Assembly: GCF_000372465.1 (NCBI RefSeq)
Contig: NZ_AQUZ01000036.1
Span: 138 to 64,137, forward strand
DNA length: 64,000 nucleotides
Source of the DNA: Kribbella catacumbae DSM 19601
GTDB taxonomy: Bacteria; Actinomycetota; Actinomycetes; Propionibacteriales; Kribbellaceae
Direction: 5' to 3'
Made by a program: the position numbers and the translations under genes. Below the pieces are notes generated by a model. It had not been told where the DNA came from, did not search any database, and saw only the letters and a list, made by a program, of their open reading frames with translations. Every line of letters starts with the position of its first letter. Positions within the stretch are counted from its first letter, which is position 1. Positions 1 to 7,594 of this stretch are shown one piece after another.

Positions 1-56
1 GCGACCGAGGTGAGTGTCTCGGTCGCGTCCATGTCAGCGATCTCCTTGTCGAACAT
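1..56 (-). CDS. DUF222/13E12-type HNH endonuclease, 5' end only (partial)
   Basis: Reading the minus strand from the ATG at 56 gives MFDKEIADMDATETLTSV and runs off the window edge. Upstream codons in the same frame read SIEH. The SIEH-MFD start is what I remember of the N-terminus of actinobacterial DUF222/HNH (13E12 repeat) proteins. These are putative HNH nucleases, often in many copies per genome. The start codon lies inside a perfect LexA-type palindrome, as reported for some 13E12 genes of Mycobacterium tuberculosis. Only 18 codons are visible, so the family call rests on the start motif and the operator together. Confidence 0.5.
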   Translation of the reverse strand, partial: MFDKEIADMDATETLTSV

Positions 57-64
57 GTGTTCGA
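49..64. promoter_or_regulatory. LexA (SOS) box
   Basis: The 16-bp perfect palindrome TCGAACATGTGTTCGA matches the mycobacterial/actinobacterial SOS box TCGAAC-N4-GTTCGA at every fixed position. It overlaps the start codon of the DUF222/HNH gene on the minus strand, so LexA binding would block transcription or initiation there until DNA damage. The match is direct; the regulation is inferred. Confidence 0.7.
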
Positions 65-434
65 TACTACGCTGAGTAGGCGGATGCTGCAAATCGTGGA
101 TCGGCGCGTATTGTCTTACTGGTAAGGCGATCTGGAGACACGTGAACAGAACGGGGAGGACCAAAATGCGCTCTGGTGACACTCTGCAAGCAACGTGGCG
201 TTGTCAGGTCGGCTCCTCGGCGATGAGAGTTGCTGGACCGTGCCCTAGTCGCTGTGCCGCGAACAGAAGCGGCGAGCTGGCCCATTCGACCGTCTTGAAT
301 GCCGGCGAGGCGGCCGCGGGCAGTGCCTTTGACGGCCAGACCGCTCGTCGGGCGCGACCTAGTGAGCGTGCCGGCCTGTAGCGGACGTGGGAGAGACCCC
401 CGCGCGGCGTGTTCCTCGTGCTTCGATCGGGGCC
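65..434. other. Intergenic stretch, 370 bp, no confident gene
   Basis: This gap lies between the HNH gene start and the end of the sucrase/ferredoxin-like gene. One small plus-strand ORF, 166-381 (71 codons), begins with ATG seven bases after a good Shine-Dalgarno (GGGGAGGA). Its product (MRSGDTLQATWRC...) is Arg/Ala/Ser-rich and I recognise no family. Base composition is less extreme than in neighbouring genes, so the region may be a degraded remnant. I do not call the ORF as a gene. Confidence 0.4.
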
Positions 435-1451
435 TCAGAGGCTCGGCGGGTTGTCCTGCGTGGCCGAGGGGCTCTGCGTGGGCGGCGAGTCCTGCGTAGG
501 CGAGGGGTTCTGCGGGGATCGGGGGTGGATGGTGGCGAGGGTGTAGTGGGTGGTGTGGCCAGGGGGTGGGGTGGTGCAGGTCATGGGGGCGTTGAGAGTG
601 GTTGTGGTGGTTATGAGGGCGACCAGGTAGGGGTGGGGGGCGGCGGCTAGGTGGATTTGCCAGGTGGTGGGGGTGGGGTGGCTGACTTGGGTTGGGAGTA
701 GGGCGTCGTTTGCGAGCGAGGCGCCGGCTGTTCGGGCGAAGTGTTGGGCTGCTTGGACTGGGGGCGGGTGGGCGCCTGAGCCTCTGAGGTACTTCGGTAC
801 TACGAAGCCTTCGTTGTAGCGGGTGGCTAGGGCGACTGCTTCGGTGGCGGGGACGTGGCCGTAGAAGAGGCTGTGGGGAAGGAAGACCAGGTTGGCGGCG
901 AAGCGGTCGCCGCCTATGTGGCTGCATTCCCAGGTGCGGTCGGGGAAGGCGGTGGAGAGTGCGACCGCGGCTGGGCGGCCTCGGATGGCGCAGCAGGCGT
1001 CGTGGCGGCCGTGGGTGCAGACCAGGTAGATCGGGTCGGTGCTTGGGGTGCCGGGGTCGGTGCCGGCGAGTACGTTCAGGAGGTGGTCGTCGGTGGGGAG
1101 TTCGCCCCAGCGGATCGACTCTTGTCCGGGGCGACAGTCGACCGTTGCCCATCGGCGCGGGGCGGTCCGGTCGACGCGACCGTGGCGTCTGATCAGGACG
1201 GGACGGATGCCGGCAGCCGTGCACAAGCGCGACACCTCGGCGGCCAGGTCGCTGGCGCCTGAGGCGTTCGGGGGTACTTCGGCGGCCAGGTTGCTTGTGC
1301 GTAAGGCGATCAGTGCCAGGCGGGGCCAAGGTTCGCGGTGTTCGATCAGGAGCCAGCGCTCGGCCGGTGGTGCTGTTGCCAGCAGGAGATCTTGGCGTTG
1401 TTCGGCTGCAGGGGCGCATCTCAGGCGCGGCAGCGGGTCAGTTGGCTCCAC
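435..1451 (-). CDS. Sucrase/ferredoxin-like thioredoxin-fold protein (2Fe-2S type)
   Basis: 338 residues from a GTG start. The conserved core is CTHGRHDACC (Cys145, Cys153, Cys154) followed by ECSHIGGDRFAAN (Cys176), the signature of the Suc/Fer-like family. This family has a thioredoxin-like ferredoxin fold and is thought to carry a [2Fe-2S] cluster. The last 70 residues are a Pro/Thr/Ser/Gln-rich tail (repeated SPT/TQ) that is probably disordered. The GTG lies two bases after the stop of the JmjC/cupin gene with no clear Shine-Dalgarno, so it is probably translationally coupled as third gene of the operon. I infer an electron-transfer role for the upstream oxygenase. The function of the family is poorly known. 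Confidence 0.8.
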   Translation of the reverse strand: MEPTDPLPRLRCAPAAEQRQDLLLATAPPAERWLLIEHREPWPRLALIALRTSNLAAEVPPNASGASDLAAEVSRLCTAAGIRPVLIRRHGRVDRTAPRRWATVDCRPGQESIRWGELPTDDHLLNVLAGTDPGTPSTDPIYLVCTHGRHDACCAIRGRPAAVALSTAFPDRTWECSHIGGDRFAANLVFLPHSLFYGHVPATEAVALATRYNEGFVVPKYLRGSGAHPPPVQAAQHFARTAGASLANDALLPTQVSHPTPTTWQIHLAAAPHPYLVALITTTTTLNAPMTCTTPPPGHTTHYTLATIHPRSPQNPSPTQDSPPTQSPSATQDNPPSL

Positions 1452-1453
1452 GG

Positions 1454-2689
1454 TCAGGGGATGGTGAGGACTGCTTCGGTCAGGAGGCGCCGGACCAGGA
1501 CCAATTGGTCGGGGGCATCCAAGGACGGGAGGTCGCCGACCTTGACGTCCGCGCCGGAGCAGAGGCGCTCCACGGCCGGATAGGTTGCCTTGGGCAAGAA
1601 GATTGTGCGGTCGGGGAGCTGGAGCCGGACCGGGTCGCCTTCGACCAAATGGAAGCGGAGGCCGGGGCGCAGCCGGACCGGCGTACCGATTGCGAGGCTG
1701 GCGATTGCGGCTGCGTGGGCGAGTGGGGGTAGCGGGGCTGGGCGGTTGCCGGACCAGGTACGGCGGCGGAGGCGTGGGGCGAGTTCGTCGGGGGTGGTCT
1801 GCTCGATCTTCTTGGTCAGGAGCGAGGCCACCTCGTCCAGCACCGTGGCGAGCTGCGCTGGGTCACCCGGGTCGAAGCCCAGGGGTAGGGCTGCGCGCAG
1901 AGAGGGTTCGTCGGCTGCGAGCGCCGCTAGCTCCTGGACCAACAGGTAGCGCGTCATGGTGTGCAGGCCGACCGTCAGGTGGGCGCTGACGCCGCCGAGT
2001 GCTTTTGCCGAGTGGAGGAAGCCGCGGGGCACATAGAGCGCGTCGCCGGGGCGCAGTACGTCGTCGATCACCGGTGCGCGGTCACGCGCTGCAGCTTCGA
2101 CAGCTTGGGAGTGATCGGTCCAAGGCTGGTTGCGCAGCGGGTCGACGTGTACTGGCTCGTGCACGGTCCAGTGCTTCTCGCCGGCCACCTGCAGTACGAA
2201 GACATCGTGGACGTCGTAGTGGGCGGCGAAACCCTGCGACTCCGCCGGAGTGATGTAGGCGTTGATCTGCACCGGGTGCCCAGCATCAGTCGACAACTGC
2301 GTTGCGAAGTCGACCAGTGCTGGCCAGGTGCGGTGAAGGGCCTGCAGTACTACGGTGTGGCCGCTCGCGAAGAGCGCAGCCACCTTGTCGTCGCGTACCT
2401 GGTCGCCGATCTCCGCGCCGGCTCCACCCGGGCCGGTGAACTGGTTGTCGCCGACAACCGCCCCGTCCTTGGCCAGGCGCAGGAACGGCGTACGGAGGCC
2501 GCGGCGGGACAGGAGCTCGTCGGCGGCCTGCAGGGTGAACAGGTCGCCGTAGTCGCCGCCGTGTGAGAGCAGTGCGCGAGAACCCCAGTACGAGCGGCCG
2601 AACTCGTCGAGGTCCAGTTCACTGGACACACAGCGCCGGAGAGCCGGGCGCCCGTCCGGCGGCAGCCCGGTCCCCGGCACCGGGATCAC
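1454..2689 (-). CDS. JmjC/cupin_4-family Fe(II)-dependent oxygenase
   Basis: 411 residues if started at the GTG at 2689, which overlaps the stop of the upstream repeat gene as GTGA and has GGAAG seven bases before it; a TTG one codon earlier is less likely. The double-stranded beta-helix carries the iron triad HYD (His157, Asp159) and His226 in the stretch YVPRGFLH. It is preceded by INAYITPAESQGF, typical of the cupin_4/JmjC clade that includes ribosomal oxygenases such as YcfD. About 150 C-terminal residues follow, as in ribosomal oxygenases with a winged-helix tail. Known members hydroxylate protein side chains using 2-oxoglutarate and O2. Coupling to a repeat-protein gene suggests that protein as substrate; this is inference. 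Confidence 0.85.
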   Translation of the reverse strand: MIPVPGTGLPPDGRPALRRCVSSELDLDEFGRSYWGSRALLSHGGDYGDLFTLQAADELLSRRGLRTPFLRLAKDGAVVGDNQFTGPGGAGAEIGDQVRDDKVAALFASGHTVVLQALHRTWPALVDFATQLSTDAGHPVQINAYITPAESQGFAAHYDVHDVFVLQVAGEKHWTVHEPVHVDPLRNQPWTDHSQAVEAAARDRAPVIDDVLRPGDALYVPRGFLHSAKALGGVSAHLTVGLHTMTRYLLVQELAALAADEPSLRAALPLGFDPGDPAQLATVLDEVASLLTKKIEQTTPDELAPRLRRRTWSGNRPAPLPPLAHAAAIASLAIGTPVRLRPGLRFHLVEGDPVRLQLPDRTIFLPKATYPAVERLCSGADVKVGDLPSLDAPDQLVLVRRLLTEAVLTIP

Positions 2690-3183
2690 CAACTTCCGGA
2701 GTTCCCGCCAGCGCCGCCGTCCGCGCCGCCGTCGGTCGTACCAGGTGAGGCGCCACCGTCAGCCGGTCCTTCGGCGCCACTGTCGGCTCCTCCATCAGCG
2801 CCACCATCGCTGACACCAGGCGAGGCGCCGCCGTCCGCAGGTCCCTCAGAACCTCCACCACCGGCGCCGCCATCGGCACCACTGTCAGTTCCGCCGCCTA
2901 CAGCACCACCGCCAGCAGGCCCTTCGGCACCGCTGTCGGCTCCTCCGTCGGCGCCACCATCCGTCCCGCCAACCGTCGCGCCACCATCGGCAAGGCCCTC
3001 GCCACCGGATCCACCGGAAGCTTCGGAGCCGCTGTAGCCACCGGGATCGCCGGAGCCGCTGGAGACGTTGCCGCCGGCGCCACCGTCAGCTCCGCCATCC
3101 GTCGTACCGGCGGACGCACCGCCGTCGGCCGGCCCCTCGCTGTCGGCCGACGAGGTTGTCATGTCGTCGTCGTTCAAGCCCAT
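2686..3183 (-). CDS. Gly/Asp/Ala-rich five-repeat protein, candidate modification substrate
   Basis: 165 residues, about half of them Gly, with no signal peptide, membrane segment or Cys. A short N-terminus with an acidic patch (MGLNDDDMTTSSADS) precedes five units beginning at residues 16, 62, 87, 113 and 138. Each unit reads roughly EGPADGGA-x2-G-x-TDGGADGGA, with Asp at fixed places. Unit 1 is followed by a 23-residue Ser/Gly insert containing the only Tyr and Pro47. The protein ends NSGSW. AAGGGAGC precedes the ATG at good spacing. It is first in an operon whose second gene, an Fe(II) oxygenase, starts within its stop codon. I recognise no family; the layout resembles a multi-core RiPP precursor or a repeat protein modified on Asp. 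The function is unknown. Confidence 0.7.
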   Translation of the reverse strand: MGLNDDDMTTSSADSEGPADGGASAGTTDGGADGGAGGNVSSGSGDPGGYSGSEASGGSGGEGLADGGATVGGTDGGADGGADSGAEGPAGGGAVGGGTDSGADGGAGGGGSEGPADGGASPGVSDGGADGGADSGAEGPADGGASPGTTDGGADGGAGGNSGSW

Positions 3184-3236
3184 GATGCTGCTCCCTTCGA
3201 GAATGCCCGGAGTGTCTTGACGACCCTCCTGTGCGC

Positions 3237-3242
3237 AAAGTA
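3237..3242 (-). promoter_or_regulatory. -10 element of the repeat-protein/oxygenase operon
   Basis: TACTTT on the minus strand fits the actinobacterial TAnnnT -10 and would give a leader of about 45 nt ending in the AAGGGAGC ribosome binding site. No clear -35 is visible. Confidence 0.35.
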
Positions 3243-3303
3243 GATCGGGCCTAAACCCCCGCGCGGGTTACAACGGGCACTCGGTTCCGCAGCGATCTCC
3301 GGC

Positions 3304-4335
3304 TCAGCCGAGCAAGTCCTGCCAGACCTTCAAGAACGCGTCCGTCACGGGCTCCGGCCGGACCGCGATCCGCAGCCAATCCGGCCCCAACCCCGGGAAC
3401 GTATCCCCTCGCCGTACGGCGAATCCGCGCTCGCGCAACTGCTCCCGCAGGGCAGCGGCACCCGCGACGTGCACGAGCACGAAGGGCCCGCGCGCGACGC
3501 CGTACGTCGTCACGCGGGTGCTGGCGAGACCGGCGAGGAGGTGCGCGCGTTGATGGGTCAGATCCTCGGCAGCTTGAGCCGCCTCCGCCAAAGCACGTTC
3601 GTTGCTGCAAGCAATCGCCGCCGCGAGCGCAGGAGTGGACACCGGCCATTGAGCCTGTACTGCGGCCAGCTGCTCGATCAGCCCCGGCGCGGCCACGACG
3701 TACCCGACCCGCAGTCCCGCGAGCCCCCACGTCTTGGTCAGGCTCCGGATCACCACCAGCCCAGGAATCGATGCTCCGACCAACGACTCCGGCTCACCCG
3801 GTACGGCGTCCATGAACGCCTCGTCGACCACGAGGATCCGGTCGGGCCGGGCCAGCTCGCGCAGGTCGTCAGCCCGATGCAGCACCGACGTCGGGTTGGT
3901 CGGATTCCCGATCACCACCAGGTCGGCATCGGCGGGTACCGCGCGCGGATCGAACACAAACCCGTCCGCGGCGCTCAACAGAACCCGATCGACCAGATGC
4001 CCGGCAGACCGCAAGGCAGCCTCAGGCTCGGTGAACTGCGGGTGAACCACCACCGGATGCTTCGGCCGGAAAGCCCGCGCGATGAGCACGAACGCCTCGG
4101 CGGCCCCCGCGGTCAGCAGGATCTGCCCGGGATCACGCTGGTGCCGGGCAGCGACCGCAGCCAGTGCGGCATCCTGGCGCGGATAGCTGGCCAGATCGCC
4201 CAGGCTGGCGCCGATCTCCTCGACCAGCCACGCGGGCGGCGTACCGGCGCGCACGTTGACGGCGAGGTCGACCAGGCCGTGCCCGACCTCGAGATCGCCA
4301 TGGTGGTCGAGGTCGAATCCGTCCGGCTGCGTCAC
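3304..4335 (-). CDS. cobC: CobC-like PLP-dependent aminotransferase (Rv2231c family)
   Basis: 343 residues, fold type I aminotransferase related to histidinol-phosphate aminotransferase and L-threonine-O-3-phosphate decarboxylase (CobC). Visible motifs are NPTNPTS (144-150), the PLP-contacting DEAF (171-174) and SLTKTWGLAGLRVGY with the Schiff-base Lys201. In cobalamin-making bacteria CobC supplies (R)-1-amino-2-propanol phosphate for the nucleotide loop. No other cobalamin gene is in the window, so substrate and pathway are open. GTG start. It lies downstream of, and on the same strand as, the nitrilase gene, with a 43-bp gap. Confidence 0.75.
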   Translation of the reverse strand: MTQPDGFDLDHHGDLEVGHGLVDLAVNVRAGTPPAWLVEEIGASLGDLASYPRQDAALAAVAARHQRDPGQILLTAGAAEAFVLIARAFRPKHPVVVHPQFTEPEAALRSAGHLVDRVLLSAADGFVFDPRAVPADADLVVIGNPTNPTSVLHRADDLRELARPDRILVVDEAFMDAVPGEPESLVGASIPGLVVIRSLTKTWGLAGLRVGYVVAAPGLIEQLAAVQAQWPVSTPALAAAIACSNERALAEAAQAAEDLTHQRAHLLAGLASTRVTTYGVARGPFVLVHVAGAAALREQLRERGFAVRRGDTFPGLGPDWLRIAVRPEPVTDAFLKVWQDLLG

Positions 4336-4378
4336 AGCAGGAGGCTAACCTGCCTGACTGAAGATCAAGCGACCAGTC

Positions 4379-5194
4379 TTATCTCTGGCGTGGAGTGACG
4401 GTGAAGCGCCGGTTCTGCAGTGACGGGTTGCGCTGGCGCGTCTCGGCCAGCCGCTCGGGCGAAATCTCGGCTGAGACGATCCCGTCCGACTCGCCGGCAG
4501 CGGCGACCGCGATTCCCTGCGGGTCGATGATCTGGCTGAGCCCGCAGTACTTCTTCCCGTTCTGCGCGGCCGCGGCGACGTAGCAGGTGTTCTCGATGGC
4601 GCGAGCCGTCAGCAGCGTGGTCCAGTGATGCTCCTTGAGCGGCCCTCGCACCCAAGCCGCCGGTACGACGAACACCTCCGCGCCCGCGTCGACCAGAGCC
4701 CGCGACAACTCGGGGAACCGCAGGTCGTAGCAAGTCATCAACCCGAGCTTGTGCCCAGCAATCTGTACGACGACCGGCGCGACGTCGCCCGGCGTCAGCT
4801 GATCCGATTCGCGGTAGCCGAACGCGTCGTACAGGTGGATCTTGCGATAAGCACCGACCAAGTCCCCGTCCGCACCGACCGCGAGCAGCGTGTTGTAGGG
4901 CCGGCCCTCATCGCAACTCCGCTCGAACATGCCGGCCACGATCGCGACGCCATGCTCGGCCGCGCACTTACGCAGCGTGCTGACGAACTCCCCGTCCAGC
5001 GCCTCGGCCAACTCGCCGACTGAACCGCCCTCGGTCGCGAAATCCGCCATCATCGCCTCAGGCAGGACGACGAGATCGGGTCCACCCACGACCGCGTCGG
5101 CGACAAGCCGCGTCACCAACTCGCGGTTGGCAACCTTGTCCTGCGAGCTGGCGGTCTGCACCACAGCGATCTTCACCTCTCCATGGTGCCCCAT
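4379..5194 (-). CDS. Carbon-nitrogen hydrolase, Nit2/omega-amidase type
   Basis: 271 residues with the complete nitrilase-superfamily triad: Glu46 (VLPEAMM), Lys118 (YRKIHLYD) and Cys155 (LMTCYDLRFPE). YRKIHLYD and CYDLRFPE are characteristic of the Nit1/Nit2 branch, whose members hydrolyse omega-amides such as alpha-ketoglutaramate or deaminated glutathione. This is probably a cytosolic repair or salvage amidase. The ATG at 5194 lacks a clear ribosome binding site and has GTATAG just before it, so a leaderless mRNA is possible. A GTG six codons inside is an alternative start but has a Shine-Dalgarno too close to it. Confidence 0.8.
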   Translation of the reverse strand: MGHHGEVKIAVVQTASSQDKVANRELVTRLVADAVVGGPDLVVLPEAMMADFATEGGSVGELAEALDGEFVSTLRKCAAEHGVAIVAGMFERSCDEGRPYNTLLAVGADGDLVGAYRKIHLYDAFGYRESDQLTPGDVAPVVVQIAGHKLGLMTCYDLRFPELSRALVDAGAEVFVVPAAWVRGPLKEHHWTTLLTARAIENTCYVAAAAQNGKKYCGLSQIIDPQGIAVAAAGESDGIVSAEISPERLAETRQRNPSLQNRRFTVTPRQR

Positions 5195-5223
5195 CTATAC
5201 GGGACCAACTAGGTCAGACTGGG

Positions 5224-5766
5224 ATGGTGGAATTCGATGCGGTGGTGTTGGCCGGGGGTGGGTCCAGCCGGTTTGGTGGGGTGGACAAGGCGATGCTCGT
5301 GCTGGACGGGGTGTCGTTGCTGGATCGGGTGCTGACGGCAACATTTGCCGCGGAGTCGACCGTCGTTGTCGGGCCGGAGCGCGCCGTCTGCCGCCCGGTG
5401 GAGTGGACGATGGAGAACCCACCAAGCGGTGGTCCGGTGGCGGGGATCGCAGCAGGCATCGCCGTCGGGCGCGCGCCGATCGTGGTGCTGCTGTCGTGCG
5501 ACCTGCCGTGGATCACCAGCGACGAGATCACCGACCTCGTCGACGGCGTCGGCGAACGTGACGGCTTCGGGCTGCTCGACACGGACAGTCGCGAGCAATG
5601 GCTGGCGGCGGCGTACCGGCGTACGAGCCTGGTGGAGGCGTTGAAGCGAGTCGGGGATCCGCGGGACAAGTCGGTCCGGCGGTTGTTCCTGGGGCTGGAC
5701 CTCGCCTGGTCCGCTCCCAGCAGAGCCGGCGACGACGTCGACTCCTGGGCGGACTTGGACGACTAA
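5224..5766 (+). CDS. mobA: Molybdenum cofactor guanylyltransferase-like nucleotidyltransferase
   Basis: 180 residues. The N-terminal LAGGGSSRFGGVDK is the nucleotide-binding loop of MobA-like transferases (Arg16, Lys22), and LLSCDLPWI carries the metal-binding Asp. PPSGGPVAGI matches the second conserved loop. MobA attaches GMP to molybdopterin to give Mo-bis-MGD for DMSO-reductase-family enzymes. The length is near the lower end for the family. No other moa/mob gene is nearby. A 5'-truncated phosphotransferase follows after 52 bp. Confidence 0.8.
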   Translation: MVEFDAVVLAGGGSSRFGGVDKAMLVLDGVSLLDRVLTATFAAESTVVVGPERAVCRPVEWTMENPPSGGPVAGIAAGIAVGRAPIVVLLSCDLPWITSDEITDLVDGVGERDGFGLLDTDSREQWLAAAYRRTSLVEALKRVGDPRDKSVRRLFLGLDLAWSAPSRAGDDVDSWADLDD

Positions 5767-5818
5767 ATCCGTTCGACACCCATCAGGCCCAACCCTACGC
5801 CGGTACGCCGCTGCGCCG

Positions 5819-6574
5819 GTGATCGTGAAGGTCTACGAGCCGGAGTGGGCCTGGAAGCAGGCAAAGGAAGTCCACGTCTACGGGCTACTCGAAGCAAGCC
5901 TCGGCACCGCGATCCCCGAGGTGCTCCACGCCGGCCCAGGCTTCACCGTGCTGACGAAACTCGACGGCGTGCCGCTCTCCGAGGCCGAGCCGCCGGACTC
6001 CAAAACCATCTACCTCCAACTCGGTCAGCTCCTCGCGAAGATCCACCGCATCCCGCAACCGGCGTACGGGTATCTCACGGACGAAGTGCTCGAACCGCTC
6101 CCGACTAACGACGCGTACATGCGCCGCCAGTTCACCAAGAAGCTCAAGGAATTCGGCGAACTCGACGGCGATCCGCAACTGGCCGAAGAGATCAGCCGGT
6201 ACGTCGACCAGCACGCCGCCCTTTTCGCCAACAACACCGCACCAGCCCTTTGCCACAACGATTTCCACGAAGGCAACGTGCTCGTGGATCCGCAGACCTG
6301 GCAGGTGCAGGGCTTCATCGACGTGGAGAACGCGATCGCGGCCGATCCCCTGATGGACCTCGCCAAAACCGAGTGCTACTCGATTCGAGGCAACACCGAC
6401 AAGCTCGCCGGTCTCACCGAAGGCTACGGGGAGCTACCCGCCGACTGGCGCGCGAGGACCACGCTCTACCGGCTCTATCATTCGCTGGAGCTATGGGATT
6501 GGTTCAAGTCGATAGGCATTATCGATCCACTCGTCAGCATCGCGGGCGACCTGTCCAGAATCGTCCGTCCATGA
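5819..6574 (+). pseudogene. Aminoglycoside-phosphotransferase-fold kinase, 5' truncated
   Basis: The frame gives 251 residues and opens straight into VIVKVYEPEWAWKQAKE, the beta-3 strand with the ATP-binding lysine. It retains the catalytic loop HNDFHEGNVL and the metal-binding FIDVENA. APH-family kinases normally have 30-40 residues with a Gly-rich loop before this lysine strand. Those are missing, the first possible start (GTG 5819) has no Shine-Dalgarno, and no start codon occurs further upstream before the frame runs into mobA. The 5' end and promoter seem to have been deleted. Substrate unknown. If translated at all, it would lack the nucleotide-capping loop. Confidence 0.6.
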
Positions 6575-6597
6575 GCTGAGCGCGCGGCGCGACGCAG

Positions 6598-6603
6598 TAC
6601 CGT
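6598..6603 (+). promoter_or_regulatory. -10 element for leaderless quinone oxidoreductase mRNA
   Basis: TACCGT stands seven bases before the ATG at 6611, the spacing expected when transcription begins at the start codon. No Shine-Dalgarno is present, which supports a leaderless mRNA. Confidence 0.45.
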
Positions 6604-6610
6604 GGCTGGC

Positions 6611-7588
6611 ATGCGAGCTGTCGTTTGTGAGGGTGCCGGTGGCGTCGAGGTTCTGAAGATCGGTGAGATCGAGGATCCCACCCCAGCGGTGGACGAGGTC
6701 GTCATCGACGTGGTCGCCGCGGGCGTGAACCGCGCTGACCTGCTCCAGCGGCAGGGGTTCTACCCGCCGCCGCCCGGCGCACCGGGCACGATCGGGCTCG
6801 AGGTGTCCGGCCGCATCGCCGCGGTCGGCGCCGAGGTCGAGGGCTGGTCGGTCGGTGACGAGTGCTGCGCACTGCTCGCCGGCGGCGGGTACGCCGAGAA
6901 GGTGGTCGTCCCGGCGCCGCAGGTGATGCCCGTGCCGGAAGGCGTGGATCTGGTGAGCGCGGCCGCGTTGCCCGAGGTGGTCGCGACGGTGTGGTCGAAC
7001 GTGTTCATGACCGCGCATCTGAAGGAGGGCGAGACGCTGCTCGTGCACGGCGGCTCGTCCGGGATCGGCACGATGGCGATCCAGCTCGGTGTCGCGCACG
7101 GCGCGCGAGTTCTCTGCACGGTGGGCAGCAAGGACAAGATGGATTTCTGCACCCGGCTCGGCGCCGACGTCGCGATCAACTACAAGGAAGCCGAGTGGGC
7201 CTCGGTGGTGAACGAGGCGACCGGGAAGGCCGGCGCCGACGTGATCCTCGACATCATGGGCGCGAAGTACCTGCAGGACAACGTGCGCTCACTCGGGTAC
7301 GACGGCCGCCTGGTCGTCATCGGGATGCAGGGCGGGACCAAGGGCGAGCTGGACCTCGGCCGGCTGATGAGCCGGCGCGGGTCCATCACCGGGACCGGTC
7401 TGCGGGTCCGGTCGGTGGTGGAGAAGGGGCAGATTCTCGCCGAGGTGGTCGGACACGTCTGGCCGCTGGTGACGGCGAAGAAGGTGTTGCCGGTCGTACA
7501 CAGCACCTTCCCACTCGAAGCCGTCGCTCAGGCCCACGTTTCCCTGGAGGAGTCCAACCACATCGGCAAGATCCTTCTCACTCTTTAA
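6611..7588 (+). CDS. NAD(P)H:quinone oxidoreductase, PIG3/QOR-type MDR
   Basis: 325 residues from ATG 6611; a GTG three codons upstream is less likely because of the -10 position. This is a medium-chain dehydrogenase/reductase without catalytic zinc ligands. NRADLLQRQGFYPPPPG is the hallmark of the TP53I3/PIG3-like quinone oxidoreductases, and VHGGSSGIGTMAIQL is the NADPH-binding Rossmann motif. The enzyme is expected to reduce quinones with NADPH in the cytosol. It is not obviously in an operon. The next gene downstream on the other strand is a damaged VOC-family gene. Confidence 0.85.
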   Translation: MRAVVCEGAGGVEVLKIGEIEDPTPAVDEVVIDVVAAGVNRADLLQRQGFYPPPPGAPGTIGLEVSGRIAAVGAEVEGWSVGDECCALLAGGGYAEKVVVPAPQVMPVPEGVDLVSAAALPEVVATVWSNVFMTAHLKEGETLLVHGGSSGIGTMAIQLGVAHGARVLCTVGSKDKMDFCTRLGADVAINYKEAEWASVVNEATGKAGADVILDIMGAKYLQDNVRSLGYDGRLVVIGMQGGTKGELDLGRLMSRRGSITGTGLRVRSVVEKGQILAEVVGHVWPLVTAKKVLPVVHSTFPLEAVAQAHVSLEESNHIGKILLTL

Positions 7589-7594
7589 GCGGGA

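Noticed and set aside
166..381. Small ORF with a good ribosome binding site
   Set aside because: Composition and length fit chance in GC-rich DNA and no family was recognised; mentioned in the intergenic entry only.
67..1419. 450-codon ORF on the minus strand
   Set aside because: Runs in another frame of the sucrase/ferredoxin-like gene, is almost all Arg/Pro/Ser/His, and has no domain. The overlapping frame has clear Cys motifs.
2686..3183. Non-coding DNA repeat
   Set aside because: The repeats keep frame, the ORF has a proper ribosome binding site, and a downstream gene is coupled to its stop codon.
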